Shown piece by piece: positions 36,968 to 45,982 of a DNA stretch of 64,000 nt (position 1 is the first letter of the stretch; every line of letters begins with the position of its first letter). A model generated the notes under the pieces. That model searched no databases. It saw only the letters and a list, made by a program, of their open reading frames with translations, and had not been told where the DNA came from. Made by a program: the position numbers and the translations under genes. Origin of the DNA: Paenibacillus sp. JJ-100 (GTDB lineage: Bacteria > Bacillota > Bacilli > Paenibacillales > Paenibacillaceae). The stretch lies in contig NZ_CAOJCM010000001.1 of assembly GCF_948329825.1 (NCBI RefSeq), positions 1,240,001 through 1,304,000 of the forward strand, read 5' to 3'.

Positions 36968-39241
36968 TTGCATATCAAGTATAAAAAGGTGCTCACGGCA
37001 GCTATGGGCTTCATGTTGATCTGGGTGGGGAGCGCCAAGGCCGAAAGTACATTTAATGACCTTCAGTATTCGAAATGGGCCGTAGATGGCATCGAATATA
37101 TGGCACAAAGGGGAACTGTAGCAGGTTACGGGAATAAGAAGTTCCAACCACAAACCTCAGTAACCCGAGGACAGGCCATTACCTTCTTGGTACGTGAGCT
37201 CTATCCTGACCAGCTTCAGAAGCCGGTAAAAAATATGAAATATGTCGATGTGCCAGCAACGCATCCTTTTTATCGTGAGATAGCGATCGCGGAGCAAAAC
37301 GGATTAGCGGGTGGTTTTCCGGATGGAACATTTCGACCGAATACTCCGATTAGCCGGGCCGAAACCGCAGCTTTTCTAACACGAGCGTATCCGCTGGAAC
37401 AGGGTTCTCAGCATGCGAACTGGAAAGACACAGACAAACATTGGGCATCCGCTCCAATTCAGATCATGAGTTCGAACGGGTTAGTCGGAGGTTATGTCGA
37501 TGGCACATATCGACCAGATCGCAAGGTGACTCGAGCAGAGTATGCTGTATTTATGGCACGTGTTATTCGTTTCGAACGTGAAATCGCGATTCAGGCCAAG
37601 GATTGGGACAAGCTTATCTCCTACATGACGGTTAGTGAGCAAGTGGGACAGATGCTGATGCCCGATATCAGACAATGGAACGGCAATGCGACCACCACCT
37701 TGAATGAAGGTTTGAAAAATAGAATCCAGAACCATAATTTGGGTGGACTTATTCTTTTCGAAAAAAATATTGTGGATGCGCAACAGCTCGCCACTCTCAC
37801 GCATCATATCCAGAACCAGAGTGGTGACATCCCACTCTTTCTAGGGATTGACCAGGAAGGTGGAGTAGTCCGTCGCATACCTGGCGGTACGAATCTTCCG
37901 GGACAGATGGCACTTGGCGCAACCAAAGATCCCGCTCTGGCAGAACAAGCGGGACAACTTACGGGGGAAGAGTTAAAAGCACTTGGCATACAAGTTAATT
38001 TTGCGCCTGTGCTGGACATCAATAGTAATCCCGACAACCCAATTATAGGGATTCGTTCATTTGGCTCAAGTGCAGACTTGGTAACACGACTGGGTATACC
38101 CTTAATGAAGGGATTACAGCAATCGGGCGTCATTGCGGGAGTGAAACATTTTCCAGGCCATGGAGATACTGCTGTAGATTCACATCTTGGTCTACCTGTG
38201 CTCAACCATACTCGTGAACAGCTGGACGCGGTTGAATTGGCTCCTTTCAGAGCTGCTATTGAACATGGTGTGGATATGATCATGACGGCACATATTGCGT
38301 TCCCGACGATCGACAAAGAGCAGGTGATCTCTCGCAAGGACGGTACTCAGGTACCAATTCCGGCCACGTTATCTCGTAAGGTGCTGACCGGATTGCTTCG
38401 AGAAGAATTGAATTATCAAGGTCTGATCATTTCCGATGCTTTCACGATGAAAGGTATTGCCGATCATTTTGGTGAAGCCGAGGCAGTACAACGTGCTGCG
38501 GCGGCGGGTGTAGACATTATTCTCATGCCGCAAGATGTGACTACTGCCCATCAGGCATTAATCGATGCTGTGAACAGTGGTCAGCTTTCCAAGGAGAGAG
38601 TGCACGATTCGGTAAAACGTATTCTGACAATAAAATCGAAGTACAATTTGTTCGAACCGAGCCCATCGCTTCCTCAGAAGTTACGTGAGCTGAAAGACAT
38701 CATCGGCTCCAAAGGCCATCTTGAGATTGAACGTACGATCGCGGAGCGTGCCGTTACTGTTCTGGCCGGGAAGGATGGGAAAAGCGTGGATACCATTCGT
38801 ACTGGTGATCGGGTGATGATTGTGGCATCGGATGCCGGGCAGGCGGAGCAACTTGAGAGACAGTTGAAGCAATCGAGAGGTAACGTATCCATACAAACGG
38901 AGACGTTCATCTTGAATTCAAACAATATGAAGAGCATTATTCAAGCGCTAAACAAAACAGATTATGTACTCCTTGCTTCATATCAATTCCGCAATGTGGG
39001 GAGCGAGGTGCGTTGGAACGAATTCCAGCAGTTAATCAACGGAATGAATGAGAGGAAGCTTCGTTATACACTGTTATCCCTTGGCAATCCGTATGAGATG
39101 CTTCATGTGGAAAATGTACGATCAGCCCTAGCAGTGTATGGTAAACAAGAGCCCAACACACTTGCTGCCATCCAGGTACTGTTAGGTCAACTTGAGGCGA
39201 AAGGCAAGATTCCAATCGAATTAGAATCATCTGAACAATAA
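36968..39241 (+). CDS. nagZ: SLH-anchored GH3 beta-N-acetylhexosaminidase (NagZ-like)
   Basis: A 757-residue wall-bound glycosidase starting at TTG 36968 after AGGAGTGAAC; signal peptide ~1-25. Three SLH repeats (~28-210) precede a GH3 domain (~215-560). KHFPGHGDTAVDSH at 393-406 contains the D404-H406 general acid/base dyad of NagZ enzymes and IISDAFTMKG the nucleophile D490. A C-terminal alpha/beta domain (~575-757) resembles that of Bacillus NagZ. It likely releases GlcNAc from muropeptides during wall turnover. SLH anchoring of a NagZ enzyme is less common than a lipoprotein or simple secreted form. Confidence 0.88.
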   Translation: MHIKYKKVLTAAMGFMLIWVGSAKAESTFNDLQYSKWAVDGIEYMAQRGTVAGYGNKKFQPQTSVTRGQAITFLVRELYPDQLQKPVKNMKYVDVPATHPFYREIAIAEQNGLAGGFPDGTFRPNTPISRAETAAFLTRAYPLEQGSQHANWKDTDKHWASAPIQIMSSNGLVGGYVDGTYRPDRKVTRAEYAVFMARVIRFEREIAIQAKDWDKLISYMTVSEQVGQMLMPDIRQWNGNATTTLNEGLKNRIQNHNLGGLILFEKNIVDAQQLATLTHHIQNQSGDIPLFLGIDQEGGVVRRIPGGTNLPGQMALGATKDPALAEQAGQLTGEELKALGIQVNFAPVLDINSNPDNPIIGIRSFGSSADLVTRLGIPLMKGLQQSGVIAGVKHFPGHGDTAVDSHLGLPVLNHTREQLDAVELAPFRAAIEHGVDMIMTAHIAFPTIDKEQVISRKDGTQVPIPATLSRKVLTGLLREELNYQGLIISDAFTMKGIADHFGEAEAVQRAAAAGVDIILMPQDVTTAHQALIDAVNSGQLSKERVHDSVKRILTIKSKYNLFEPSPSLPQKLRELKDIIGSKGHLEIERTIAERAVTVLAGKDGKSVDTIRTGDRVMIVASDAGQAEQLERQLKQSRGNVSIQTETFILNSNNMKSIIQALNKTDYVLLASYQFRNVGSEVRWNEFQQLINGMNERKLRYTLLSLGNPYEMLHVENVRSALAVYGKQEPNTLAAIQVLLGQLEAKGKIPIELESSEQ

Positions 39242-39255
39242 AGACAAAACATGTA

Positions 39256-39290
39256 TGTGATGTGATGTGATGTGATGTGATGTGATGTGA
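39256..39290. repeat. Pentanucleotide tandem repeat, 7 x TGTGA
   Basis: Seven perfect copies of TGTGA begin 15 bases after the GH3 stop codon and precede the terminator. The copy number is likely to vary between strains. Confidence 0.95.
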
Positions 39291-39324
39291 TGATGCCAAA
39301 AAGTATTATGTAGATCGGTACTTC

Positions 39325-39361
39325 AAAAAACCTTGCTAGCGATAACGCAGCAAGGTTTTTC
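39325..39361. terminator. Rho-independent terminator after GH3 gene
   Basis: AAAAACCTTGCT pairs with AGCAAGGTTTTT across an 11-base loop. Confidence 0.85.
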
Positions 39362-39442
39362 ATTGGCTTTTCGTATAGAATTGTCTCTACCAGCTTGAAC
39401 TATAGCGTTCATAGAAGCAACTTAACTTAGATATATTCCATG

Positions 39443-40024
39443 TTACTCTTTTTCGCGTACTATTGGATTTTCCAGCTCGACATGGCCCATCAGACTCTCG
39501 GTTTCTTTGCCGTCCACAAGCAACTGAATGCTCTGAACTTCTTCAAACTGGAACAGAGTTTGTTGTAGCACATCCAAGAAGAGAAGTTCCCCGCCTGAAC
39601 CTAATCTCGCTTCATCCGGGATATGAATGTTTAACGTAAGCTTCCCGTCTTGATACTCCAGCGATTCAAGCCCAATGTCACTCCATAACGAAATATAATT
39701 CGGGTCATCCGAGTGCTGTAACACATCAAACGCTTGTGTATATTTTTCGTCATTATCCGAAAAGGTAATCTCGGATTTTTTGGTCTTAACCTGTGTTAAT
39801 TCAGGGTCCACATAAGCCACTTCAATCTCATACGTCTCTTTTTTCTCCGTGTTTGGCACGGAGGGGGAGGAGGCGTTGGAAGAAGGCGGATCAGATACAG
39901 GTTTCGTGTTACCAGAATCGGTCACCTGTTTATTGCCGCATCCAGCAAGTATAATCACCGCGGTTAATATGCAGGTCATCATCATGTGATTCGACTTTTT
40001 CTTCATATATAAGCACATCCTCAT
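39443..40024 (-). CDS. GerMN-domain lipoprotein
   Basis: A 193-residue lipoprotein with signal peptide and lipobox ILAGC. A Ser/Pro-rich spacer (~35-60) is followed by a GerMN domain (~65-190; FQFEEVQSIQLLVDGKETESLMGHV), found in GerM and other sporulation or germination proteins. ATGs at 40024, 40018 and 40006 are possible starts and ribosome-site spacing does not settle the choice. It follows the amidase gene by 34 bases in the same direction, so the two probably act together on the cell wall or spore cortex. Confidence 0.82.
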   Translation of the reverse strand: MRMCLYMKKKSNHMMMTCILTAVIILAGCGNKQVTDSGNTKPVSDPPSSNASSPSVPNTEKKETYEIEVAYVDPELTQVKTKKSEITFSDNDEKYTQAFDVLQHSDDPNYISLWSDIGLESLEYQDGKLTLNIHIPDEARLGSGGELLFLDVLQQTLFQFEEVQSIQLLVDGKETESLMGHVELENPIVREKE

Positions 40025-40058
40025 CTTTCACATTCAATTTGTGGTCTGCTGATATTGT

Positions 40059-41468
40059 TCATTGCGGTTGATTCAGAAATTCTTTGATTCCGTTGACGAT
40101 GGCCTGAGCTGCTTTGTCCTGAACACTCTCGGAGAGCATAGCCTGTTCTTCAGCAAGGTTACTCAGAAATCCGATCTCAAGAAGCACCGCAGGCATTGTA
40201 GTATCTCGAATGACTTCCAGATTACCGTTCTTAACACCACGATCTTTGAAGCCTAACGCTTCGATCAGATGTCTGTGTATGATATCTGCCAGTTCTTTAC
40301 TATTACTTCGTTTGTAATAAAACGTTTCCGTCCCGGATGATTGAGGGGAAGCTTTGACGCTATTCCCATGAATCGATACAAATACATCTGCGTTTAACGT
40401 ATTGGCGAGTTGCACGCGCTCTGGACGAGTAGGGTAAACATCCGTTTCACGCGTCATCACGACTTCAATATCCGGCTCCTGAAGCAAGAGGGCTTGAACC
40501 TTAAGCCCAAGCGGCAGAGTGAAGTTTTTTTCCTGTGTATTCGATATGCCGATGGTACCGGGATCTTTACCTCCATGGCCGGGATCAATAACAACGATGC
40601 TTTTTCCACTGTTCGAAGGCTGAGTCGGTACTCCTACGATTCCCGTGAGAGCCAAGTCCACAATCAGCTTGCCGCTGACATATTGTGTATTGACCTGTAC
40701 ATCGTCGCTCAGATTGTCGAGTTCGATCACGACCCGGACTTGGGCCGGATCTTTTTTGAATAGAGCGTACCGCACCTCTTTCACATGATCAATACCGCTA
40801 ACATCTACTTTACCCATCGTTCCCTGTTGAAGAGCTGACCCGATATTATCCCCGAAGGTTGTACTCGGCAGATCGACCACAATACGATTCGGATTGGTCA
40901 ATCTTGTAATCTGAGGTGTAACTTCTGTATCCATGGATACAACAAGCTGTTCATTAGTAAAGCTGATATCATCGACTTTGCTCCATCGTGTTTCCAGACC
41001 TGGAACATCGGAGGAAGGTTCAACTGGAGGAGTAACTGAGCTTGTCAGGCCTACAATCTTCTCTTTGTTATTCCAGCTTACCGACAGTCCCATTTCTTCG
41101 CTTACAAAACGAAGGGGAACGACAACTGTGTTTTTAATCAATTGAGGCGCAGTGTTGAGTTTTACTTTTTCATTCTGAACACTGGCTTCCGTTTTGCCAA
41201 CATTTAACGAAAGTACCTTCGAATTCTGTTCAATACTTACATTCTGAGTTTTCTGATTCCATGACACCTTAAATTTAAGGTTCTCGGCAACGACGCGGAT
41301 CGGGATCATCACATTTTTGTTGATGTTAACAACCTCGACGTCTGAAGGCATGACAAGCTCTTGACCATCCAGAATAATTTTAGTTTGTGGAGCAGCGGCA
41401 TGTCCCATATGGGGCAGAACGAGCAAAAGAAACAAACTGAACAACAATGCACAACCGATTTTTCTCAT
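40059..41468 (-). CDS. N-acetylmuramoyl-L-alanine amidase (CuAO-like N-domain + AMIN + Amidase_3)
   Basis: A 469-residue secreted wall amidase. Signal peptide ~1-25 (MGHAAA). Residues ~28-142 form a copper-amine-oxidase-N-like domain (VVPLRFVSEEMGLSVSWN), common in Paenibacillus wall proteins. An AMIN domain (~165-275) targets septal peptidoglycan. The Zn amidase domain (~290-465) carries H298 in DPGHGGKDPG, E313, H367 in VSIHGNS and E431 in LLEIGFLSN. Start ATG follows AGAGGTG. It is the first gene of an operon with the GerMN lipoprotein. Confidence 0.92.
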   Translation of the reverse strand: MRKIGCALLFSLFLLLVLPHMGHAAAPQTKIILDGQELVMPSDVEVVNINKNVMIPIRVVAENLKFKVSWNQKTQNVSIEQNSKVLSLNVGKTEASVQNEKVKLNTAPQLIKNTVVVPLRFVSEEMGLSVSWNNKEKIVGLTSSVTPPVEPSSDVPGLETRWSKVDDISFTNEQLVVSMDTEVTPQITRLTNPNRIVVDLPSTTFGDNIGSALQQGTMGKVDVSGIDHVKEVRYALFKKDPAQVRVVIELDNLSDDVQVNTQYVSGKLIVDLALTGIVGVPTQPSNSGKSIVVIDPGHGGKDPGTIGISNTQEKNFTLPLGLKVQALLLQEPDIEVVMTRETDVYPTRPERVQLANTLNADVFVSIHGNSVKASPQSSGTETFYYKRSNSKELADIIHRHLIEALGFKDRGVKNGNLEVIRDTTMPAVLLEIGFLSNLAEEQAMLSESVQDKAAQAIVNGIKEFLNQPQ

Positions 41469-41712
41469 TTTACACCTCTGTTAAATTCTATGATTCGGAG
41501 TGGGGAATAACCATCAATCTATGAAACTAGTACGTAATGACAATATTCTACATGTGCGCGATGTGTTCCTGCCTGTATCAAACTTCTTCTACAATTAAAT
41601 TGAATATATTTCAATATATAGCATTTACTTCTATGTATTCGTCGTTTATACTAGATTCAACTTGAGACAAACACTACATGAAAAGAGAAAATTGACTTGT
41701 TTCTTTACATTT

Positions 41713-41726
41713 TGTAAGCGCTTTAT
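41713..41726 (+). promoter_or_regulatory. cre-like site before CE4 deacetylase
   Basis: TGTAAGCGCTTTAT matches cre at 13 of 14 positions, about 100 bases before the start codon. The 361-base divergent gap (41469-41829) is otherwise AT-rich, with no other element I can name. Confidence 0.65.
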
Positions 41727-41829
41727 CTTAAGAGTTGTGATTGATCGAGAGGGGAGGGATTGGAGAAAGTGTAATTGAACATTTTAACAAAATAAATATT
41801 ATGTAAACTATTCTAGTGGAGGTGTATTC

Positions 41830-42894
41830 ATGTTTAAATCCAAGCTCATGAAAGCCGCAATGTCTTTTGCTCTTTTAGGTACATTAATTGCCATTCCCCC
41901 TATATCCCCGGTTAGTGCAGCTGATGCCAGTTGCCCTAATGGTTATGTAGCCCTGACCTTTGATGATGGTCCTACCAACAATACAAATAATATTCTAAAT
42001 GCATTAAAACAGGCAGGCTTGCGTGCGACTATGTTCAATATCGGACAAAACTCTCAAAATAATCAGTCTTTAGTTCGTGCCCAGGTATCAGCAGGCATGT
42101 GGATTGGTAATCATTCCTATACCCATCCGGATATGACCAAACTGAATAGTTCACAGATGGCATCAGAGATTTCACGTACCCAGGATACCATTCGTTCGAT
42201 CACAGGTTCCTCACCTAAACTTTTTAGGCCGCCATATGGTGCCACCAACGCAACGTTGAAATCAGTTATAAGTCAGAATGGGTTGAGAGAAGTATTGTGG
42301 AACGTAGACTCACAGGATTGGAACGGTGCGAGTGCTTCACAGATTGTAGCAGCCGTTAATCGTATGGCAAGCGGTGACGTTATTTTGATGCATGATCAGT
42401 ACCAGACCACATTACAGGCCATTCCTCAGATTGCACAAAATTTGAAGAACCGTGGCCTCTGTGCAGGAATGATCTCCCCATCGACAGGACGAGCTGTAGC
42501 ACCGGATGGCGGAACAACGAATCCGCCGGCAGCATCCGTTAAAGTCGAGGCGGAGAATATGACTAAAAGCGGTCAGTATGCCTCCAACATCAGCTCTCCG
42601 TTCAACGGCGTTGCTCTCTATGCTAACAATGACGCTGTTCGGACGACAACTAACTTTACTAGCGGAACACACTCATTTGCCCTGCGAGCTGCTTCGAGCA
42701 ACGCCAATATGGCTAGAGTGGAGCTAAGGATCGGAGGGCAAACGAAAGGAACGTTTTATTATGGAGGCAGCAGCCCTGCTGTGTACACACTGAACAATAT
42801 TAGTCACGGTACGGGCAATCAGGTGATTGAGCTGATTGTCACAGCAGACGACGGTACTTGGGACGCTTATCTGGATTATTTAGAAATAAGTTAG
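41830..42894 (+). CDS. Secreted CE4 polysaccharide deacetylase/acetylxylan esterase with CBM36
   Basis: A 354-residue secreted metalloesterase. Signal peptide ~1-31 (PVSAADA). The CE4 NodB domain (~38-225) contains catalytic base D45 and metal ligand D46 in TFDDGP, metal ligands H95 and H99 in HSYTHPD, RPPYG at 133-137 and H188 in LMHDQ. It reads like Streptomyces lividans AxeA through SPSTGRAVAPDGG. A C-terminal module (~237-354) ending DDGTWDAYLDYLEIS matches CBM36, the calcium-dependent xylan-binding family first seen in P. polymyxa. Acetylxylan is therefore the likely substrate. ATG follows GTGGAGGTG; a cre-like site lies upstream. Confidence 0.9.
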   Translation: MFKSKLMKAAMSFALLGTLIAIPPISPVSAADASCPNGYVALTFDDGPTNNTNNILNALKQAGLRATMFNIGQNSQNNQSLVRAQVSAGMWIGNHSYTHPDMTKLNSSQMASEISRTQDTIRSITGSSPKLFRPPYGATNATLKSVISQNGLREVLWNVDSQDWNGASASQIVAAVNRMASGDVILMHDQYQTTLQAIPQIAQNLKNRGLCAGMISPSTGRAVAPDGGTTNPPAASVKVEAENMTKSGQYASNISSPFNGVALYANNDAVRTTTNFTSGTHSFALRAASSNANMARVELRIGGQTKGTFYYGGSSPAVYTLNNISHGTGNQVIELIVTADDGTWDAYLDYLEIS

Positions 42895-42937
42895 TGAATT
42901 CATTAACGGATATAAATATCCCTCTTTAAATAGATGT

Positions 42938-42995
42938 AAGGCTATTTCAATAACGGGCACCATACAAGGTGGATCGTCTACGAGATAGCCTTTTT
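42938..42995 (+). terminator. Probable terminator after CE4 gene
   Basis: AAGGCTAT pairs with ATAGCCTT at the ends of a longer imperfect hairpin, followed by TTTTTG. A separate 16-base perfect palindrome (GATGGTTTAAACCATC) lies at 43031-43046. Confidence 0.65.
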
Positions 42996-43070
42996 GTGCT
43001 TTCGGGCGCGGATGAAATCCATGTAGAATCGATGGTTTAAACCATCACATTTAGACGACTTATCAAGAGA

Positions 43071-43406
43071 TTAGCTCAATCCCCGTTGCATATTTTTCTG
43101 ACCCCATAACACCATGGATTCAATTAAAGGAACCAGCTCTTTGCCTGATGCTGTCAGCGAGTATTCGACTCTTGGCGGAATTTCATTATACTGCTCCCGA
43201 TGAACAATACCATATTGAATCAAGTCTTTCAGACAGTTCGACAACATCGTTGGTGTAATTCCAGGAAGCCTTCTTTTCAACTCATTATAACGAATCATGT
43301 CAGCTTCACTCAAAATCGCCAGAATGGGCAAGTTCCACTTACCACCAATCACCTGAAAAGCATACGTCGCTGGACAAAGTTGATCGAAATTAAGGTCGTA
43401 TTTCAT
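43071..43406 (-). CDS. HxlR-family transcriptional regulator
   Basis: A 111-residue winged-helix regulator: CPATYAFQVIGGKWNLPIL, the RYNELKRRLPGITPTMLSNCLKDL recognition region and REQYNEIPPRVEYSLTASG are family hallmarks. A Cys (C11) near the N-terminus is where redox- or electrophile-sensing members carry their sensor residue. Start ATG follows GGGAGGATCC. It is divergent from a DsbA-family oxidoreductase gene that it probably represses. Confidence 0.9.
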   Translation of the reverse strand: MKYDLNFDQLCPATYAFQVIGGKWNLPILAILSEADMIRYNELKRRLPGITPTMLSNCLKDLIQYGIVHREQYNEIPPRVEYSLTASGKELVPLIESMVLWGQKNMQRGLS

Positions 43407-43421
43407 GCGGATCCTCCCAAT

Positions 43422-43439
43422 AGTATACTTTTTGATACT
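43422..43439. promoter_or_regulatory. Candidate HxlR operator in divergent promoter
   Basis: AGTAT and ATACT half-sites face each other 8 bases apart (43422-43439) just upstream of the HxlR start. Similar TATACTTATACTA sequence recurs at about 43483-43495. Members of this family bind such AGTAT/ATACT dyads, so this is a reasonable operator. Confidence 0.45.
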
Positions 43440-43540
43440 TAGTCAGAAAAAGAATCGTACTTGTTCTAAATATTGTAACTCTTATACTTATACTAACACA
43501 TATTCAATCAATCAGACGAAATTAAAAAGGCGGGATAACG

Positions 43541-44455
43541 ATGAGTAATGACTCCATGGTATGTGATCTGGAAACAGGCGTGTGCGGTATAAGTGATGAT
43601 GAAGAAATGCAAATAATTGATCTGAAGAAGGAAGAGAAAAAAAGTACATTGTACTATGTAACAGACCCCATTTGTTCACACTGCTGGGCACTGGAGCCTG
43701 TACTTAATCGCTTCATCGAAGAGTATGGTCATTATTTTAATGTAGAGATTAAAATGGGAGGTCTATTAGCAAGCTGGCAGGGATTCTCCGATGGAGCAAA
43801 TGGTATTCAGAAGCCATCAGATGTAGCTGAACATTGGAGAGAAGTCGGTGTGTATTCACGGATGCCGATTGATGGTTCTTTGTGGGTTGATCATCCGATC
43901 CAGTCTTCCTATCCACCGTCTCGCGTATTTAAGGTGATTCAACGTGAGTATCCTGGGAAAGAACAAGCGTTTTTGAGACGAGCACGTGAAGCTGTCTTCG
44001 TATTCAATCAAAATATTGCAGAAGATGAGGTGCTTGTTGCGATTGTAGATCAACTGGGTCTGAATGGAAAAGAAATAGTGGACGCAGCTGCACAACAATC
44101 TGCACAAGATTTATTGGAAGAGGATTTTGAGATGACTGCTCGGCTTGGCGTTCGAGGTTTTCCTTCTATTATTATCGTCAACAAGGAGGAGCAGGGAATT
44201 AAAGTAACAGGGGCCCGCCCTCTGGAAACGTATGTTCAAGCGTTGCAACAGATATTGGGTGAAACGCCGAAACCGAAGAAAATCACTACGCTGACGGACA
44301 AAATGAAAGAAGGAAACCTTTTGTTCTCCAAAGAAATAGAGGTGCTGTACGACATAGAAAAAGCCAATGTGAAAAAGTATGTACAATCGCAACTACAAGA
44401 AGACACTTATCATGTAAGGCATATCTTAGATGAGATGGCAATTCAGCGTGTATGA
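43541..44455 (+). CDS. DsbA-family thioredoxin-fold protein (FrnE/YjbH-like)
   Basis: A 304-residue cytoplasmic protein (no signal peptide). The thioredoxin-fold active site is C45-S-H-C48 in TDPICSHCWALEP; the helical insertion (~85-205) and cis-Pro-containing GVRGFPSIIIV are typical of the FrnE/YjbH branch. Two extra N-terminal cysteines (C8, C15) are notable. FrnE-like proteins act in disulfide or oxidative-stress responses; YjbH is a ClpXP adaptor for Spx. Without a genome comparison I do not choose between them. ATG follows AAAGGCGGG. Confidence 0.82.
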   Translation: MSNDSMVCDLETGVCGISDDEEMQIIDLKKEEKKSTLYYVTDPICSHCWALEPVLNRFIEEYGHYFNVEIKMGGLLASWQGFSDGANGIQKPSDVAEHWREVGVYSRMPIDGSLWVDHPIQSSYPPSRVFKVIQREYPGKEQAFLRRAREAVFVFNQNIAEDEVLVAIVDQLGLNGKEIVDAAAQQSAQDLLEEDFEMTARLGVRGFPSIIIVNKEEQGIKVTGARPLETYVQALQQILGETPKPKKITTLTDKMKEGNLLFSKEIEVLYDIEKANVKKYVQSQLQEDTYHVRHILDEMAIQRV

Positions 44456-44725
44456 CTCAACGAGGAGTAATCAAATATGTAATTAGCACATTTATCCATG
44501 TGTTATTACAAATTCCTCGAGGCCTGTATTCGAATAAAGTCACATGAATACATGTAAATCAGCCAGGTAATATGAACAACAATGTACGACGTGACGAGAG
44601 CTCTTACGTTCAAGTTTTTATCTTCATTTTATAATCTGAAAATGTGGAATAGAAGTAGACCGTATGCAGACGCCAGAAAGAGTAACGGGTTCCCCTTTGA
44701 GGTGCAAAGCACTTGATTGACTATA
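44456..44725. other. Intergenic stretch with long hairpin
   Basis: Most of the 448-base gap before the S66 peptidase gene. A long imperfect inverted repeat spans about 44459-44520 (CGAGGA and TCCTCG at the ends, AGCACAT and ATGTGTT inside) and may end the DsbA transcript. The rest (44521-44725) holds no ORF or RNA motif I can identify. Confidence 0.4.
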
Positions 44726-44768
44726 AAAGAGACATTCAAACTGCCCATAGTTTGGATGTCTCTTTTTC
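44726..44768 (+). terminator. Rho-independent terminator
   Basis: AAAGAGACATTCAAACT pairs with AGTTTGGATGTCTCTTT (one G-T pair) around a 6-base loop, followed by T-rich sequence. Confidence 0.88.
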
Positions 44769-44903
44769 CTTATGTAATAAAGCTTTTCGTCGGTTTCCTT
44801 CGCATTTTTGGGCTATATATTTCATTCTAATATGATATTGTTGAAAGATATTGCATCTCACAAAATTTTTACAGTGAAAATGAAATTCAGGGAGGCTGAT
44901 TAA

Positions 44904-45920
44904 GTGATTAGATATCCGTCTTTAAACGAAGGAACAACAATTGGTGTAACAGCACCCTCGTCAGGAGTAAAAGTCGAATTTCACGATTTGCTCAGACTTT
45001 CTTTCAATCGTATGGAGATGCAAGAATTCAAAGTTGTTTGTGGAGAAACGATTTGGACTCAAAATAAAGCTAAGTCTTCTCCAGCCAAAGTACGTGCTAT
45101 TGAATTGAATAAAATGATGAAAGATGATCAGATCGGTATAATCATCCCACCTTGGGGTGGTGAACTTTTAATCGAAATCCTTGAATACCTTGATTACGAT
45201 AATTTTAAGAGTAAATGGATTTTAGGTTATTCAGATACAAGTGTATTATTGTTAGCAATAACCTTAAAAACAGGCATAGCAACTGCTCATGGTACAAATC
45301 TTATTGATTTACGTGGAGATTATTCTGATAACACAACTGCAATGTGGCAAACTGTCTTATCAACTAAAACTGGCGAATCGATCATCCAATATTCATCGAA
45401 GAAATATCAAAAGGAATGGAAACACTCTGATCCTTCGCCATGTGTCTTTCATTTAACAGAGCAAACATATTGGAAGACTATTCAAGATACTAATGTTAAA
45501 ATACACGGTCGCTTACTCGGTGGATGTGTCGATGTGATAAGACATTTAATTGGCACACCGTTTGGTGATGTAACACATTTTCAAAAGAATTATGTAAATA
45601 ATGAACCCATCTTATGGTATTTAGAGAATTGCGAACTATCGACAACTGATTTACGCAGATCGTTGGTTCAGATGAAATTAGCAGGTTGGTTTGATAATTG
45701 TTCGGGTATTCTGTTTGGAAGAAGTGATGCAAATCAACCTATTGACAATTATACAGCAGAGGATATTTACAACGAGCTGTATGAGGAATTGCAGATTCCA
45801 ATCATCTACGATATTGATTGTGGTCATGTTCCACCACAAATAACGTTTATAAACGGGGCATATGCTGTGATAGAAGTAGGAGATGGTAAAGGTTCCGTAA
45901 AGCAATCCTTTAATCAATAA
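44904..45920 (+). CDS. S66-family serine peptidase (LD-carboxypeptidase/MccF-like)
   Basis: A 338-residue cytoplasmic peptidase. GTG 44904 follows CAGGGAGG. Family landmarks are TIGVTAPSSG at the N-terminus, IIIPPWGGELLIEIL, nucleophile S110 in ILGYSDTS, the glycine-rich RLLGGCVDVIRHL, a Glu in ENCE, and the His of DCGHVPPQ near residue 314. MccF-type members degrade microcin C-like peptide-nucleotides; LD-carboxypeptidases trim muropeptides, and sequence alone does not decide. The gene looks more AT-rich than its neighbours and is flanked by terminators, so it may be an acquired single-gene insertion. Confidence 0.85.
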   Translation: MIRYPSLNEGTTIGVTAPSSGVKVEFHDLLRLSFNRMEMQEFKVVCGETIWTQNKAKSSPAKVRAIELNKMMKDDQIGIIIPPWGGELLIEILEYLDYDNFKSKWILGYSDTSVLLLAITLKTGIATAHGTNLIDLRGDYSDNTTAMWQTVLSTKTGESIIQYSSKKYQKEWKHSDPSPCVFHLTEQTYWKTIQDTNVKIHGRLLGGCVDVIRHLIGTPFGDVTHFQKNYVNNEPILWYLENCELSTTDLRRSLVQMKLAGWFDNCSGILFGRSDANQPIDNYTAEDIYNELYEELQIPIIYDIDCGHVPPQITFINGAYAVIEVGDGKGSVKQSFNQ

Positions 45921-45933
45921 TTACTCGATTCTC

Positions 45934-45982
45934 AAAAAACGATAAATAGACAGCCGTTAGACTGTCCATTTATCGTTTTTTT
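45934..45982. terminator. Strong terminator after S66 gene
   Basis: A ~20-base stem (AAAAAACGATAAATAGACAG with its complement, one mismatch) followed by TTTTTTT. Confidence 0.9.

Noticed and set aside
39256..39290. Phase-variable contingency repeat for the GH3 enzyme
   Set aside because: The TGTGA array lies after the stop codon, so copy changes cannot shift the reading frame.
44521..44725. Riboswitch or T-box leader before the S66 peptidase
   Set aside because: No conserved riboswitch or T-box core was recognised, and a terminator separates this stretch from the gene without an alternative antiterminator that I can see.
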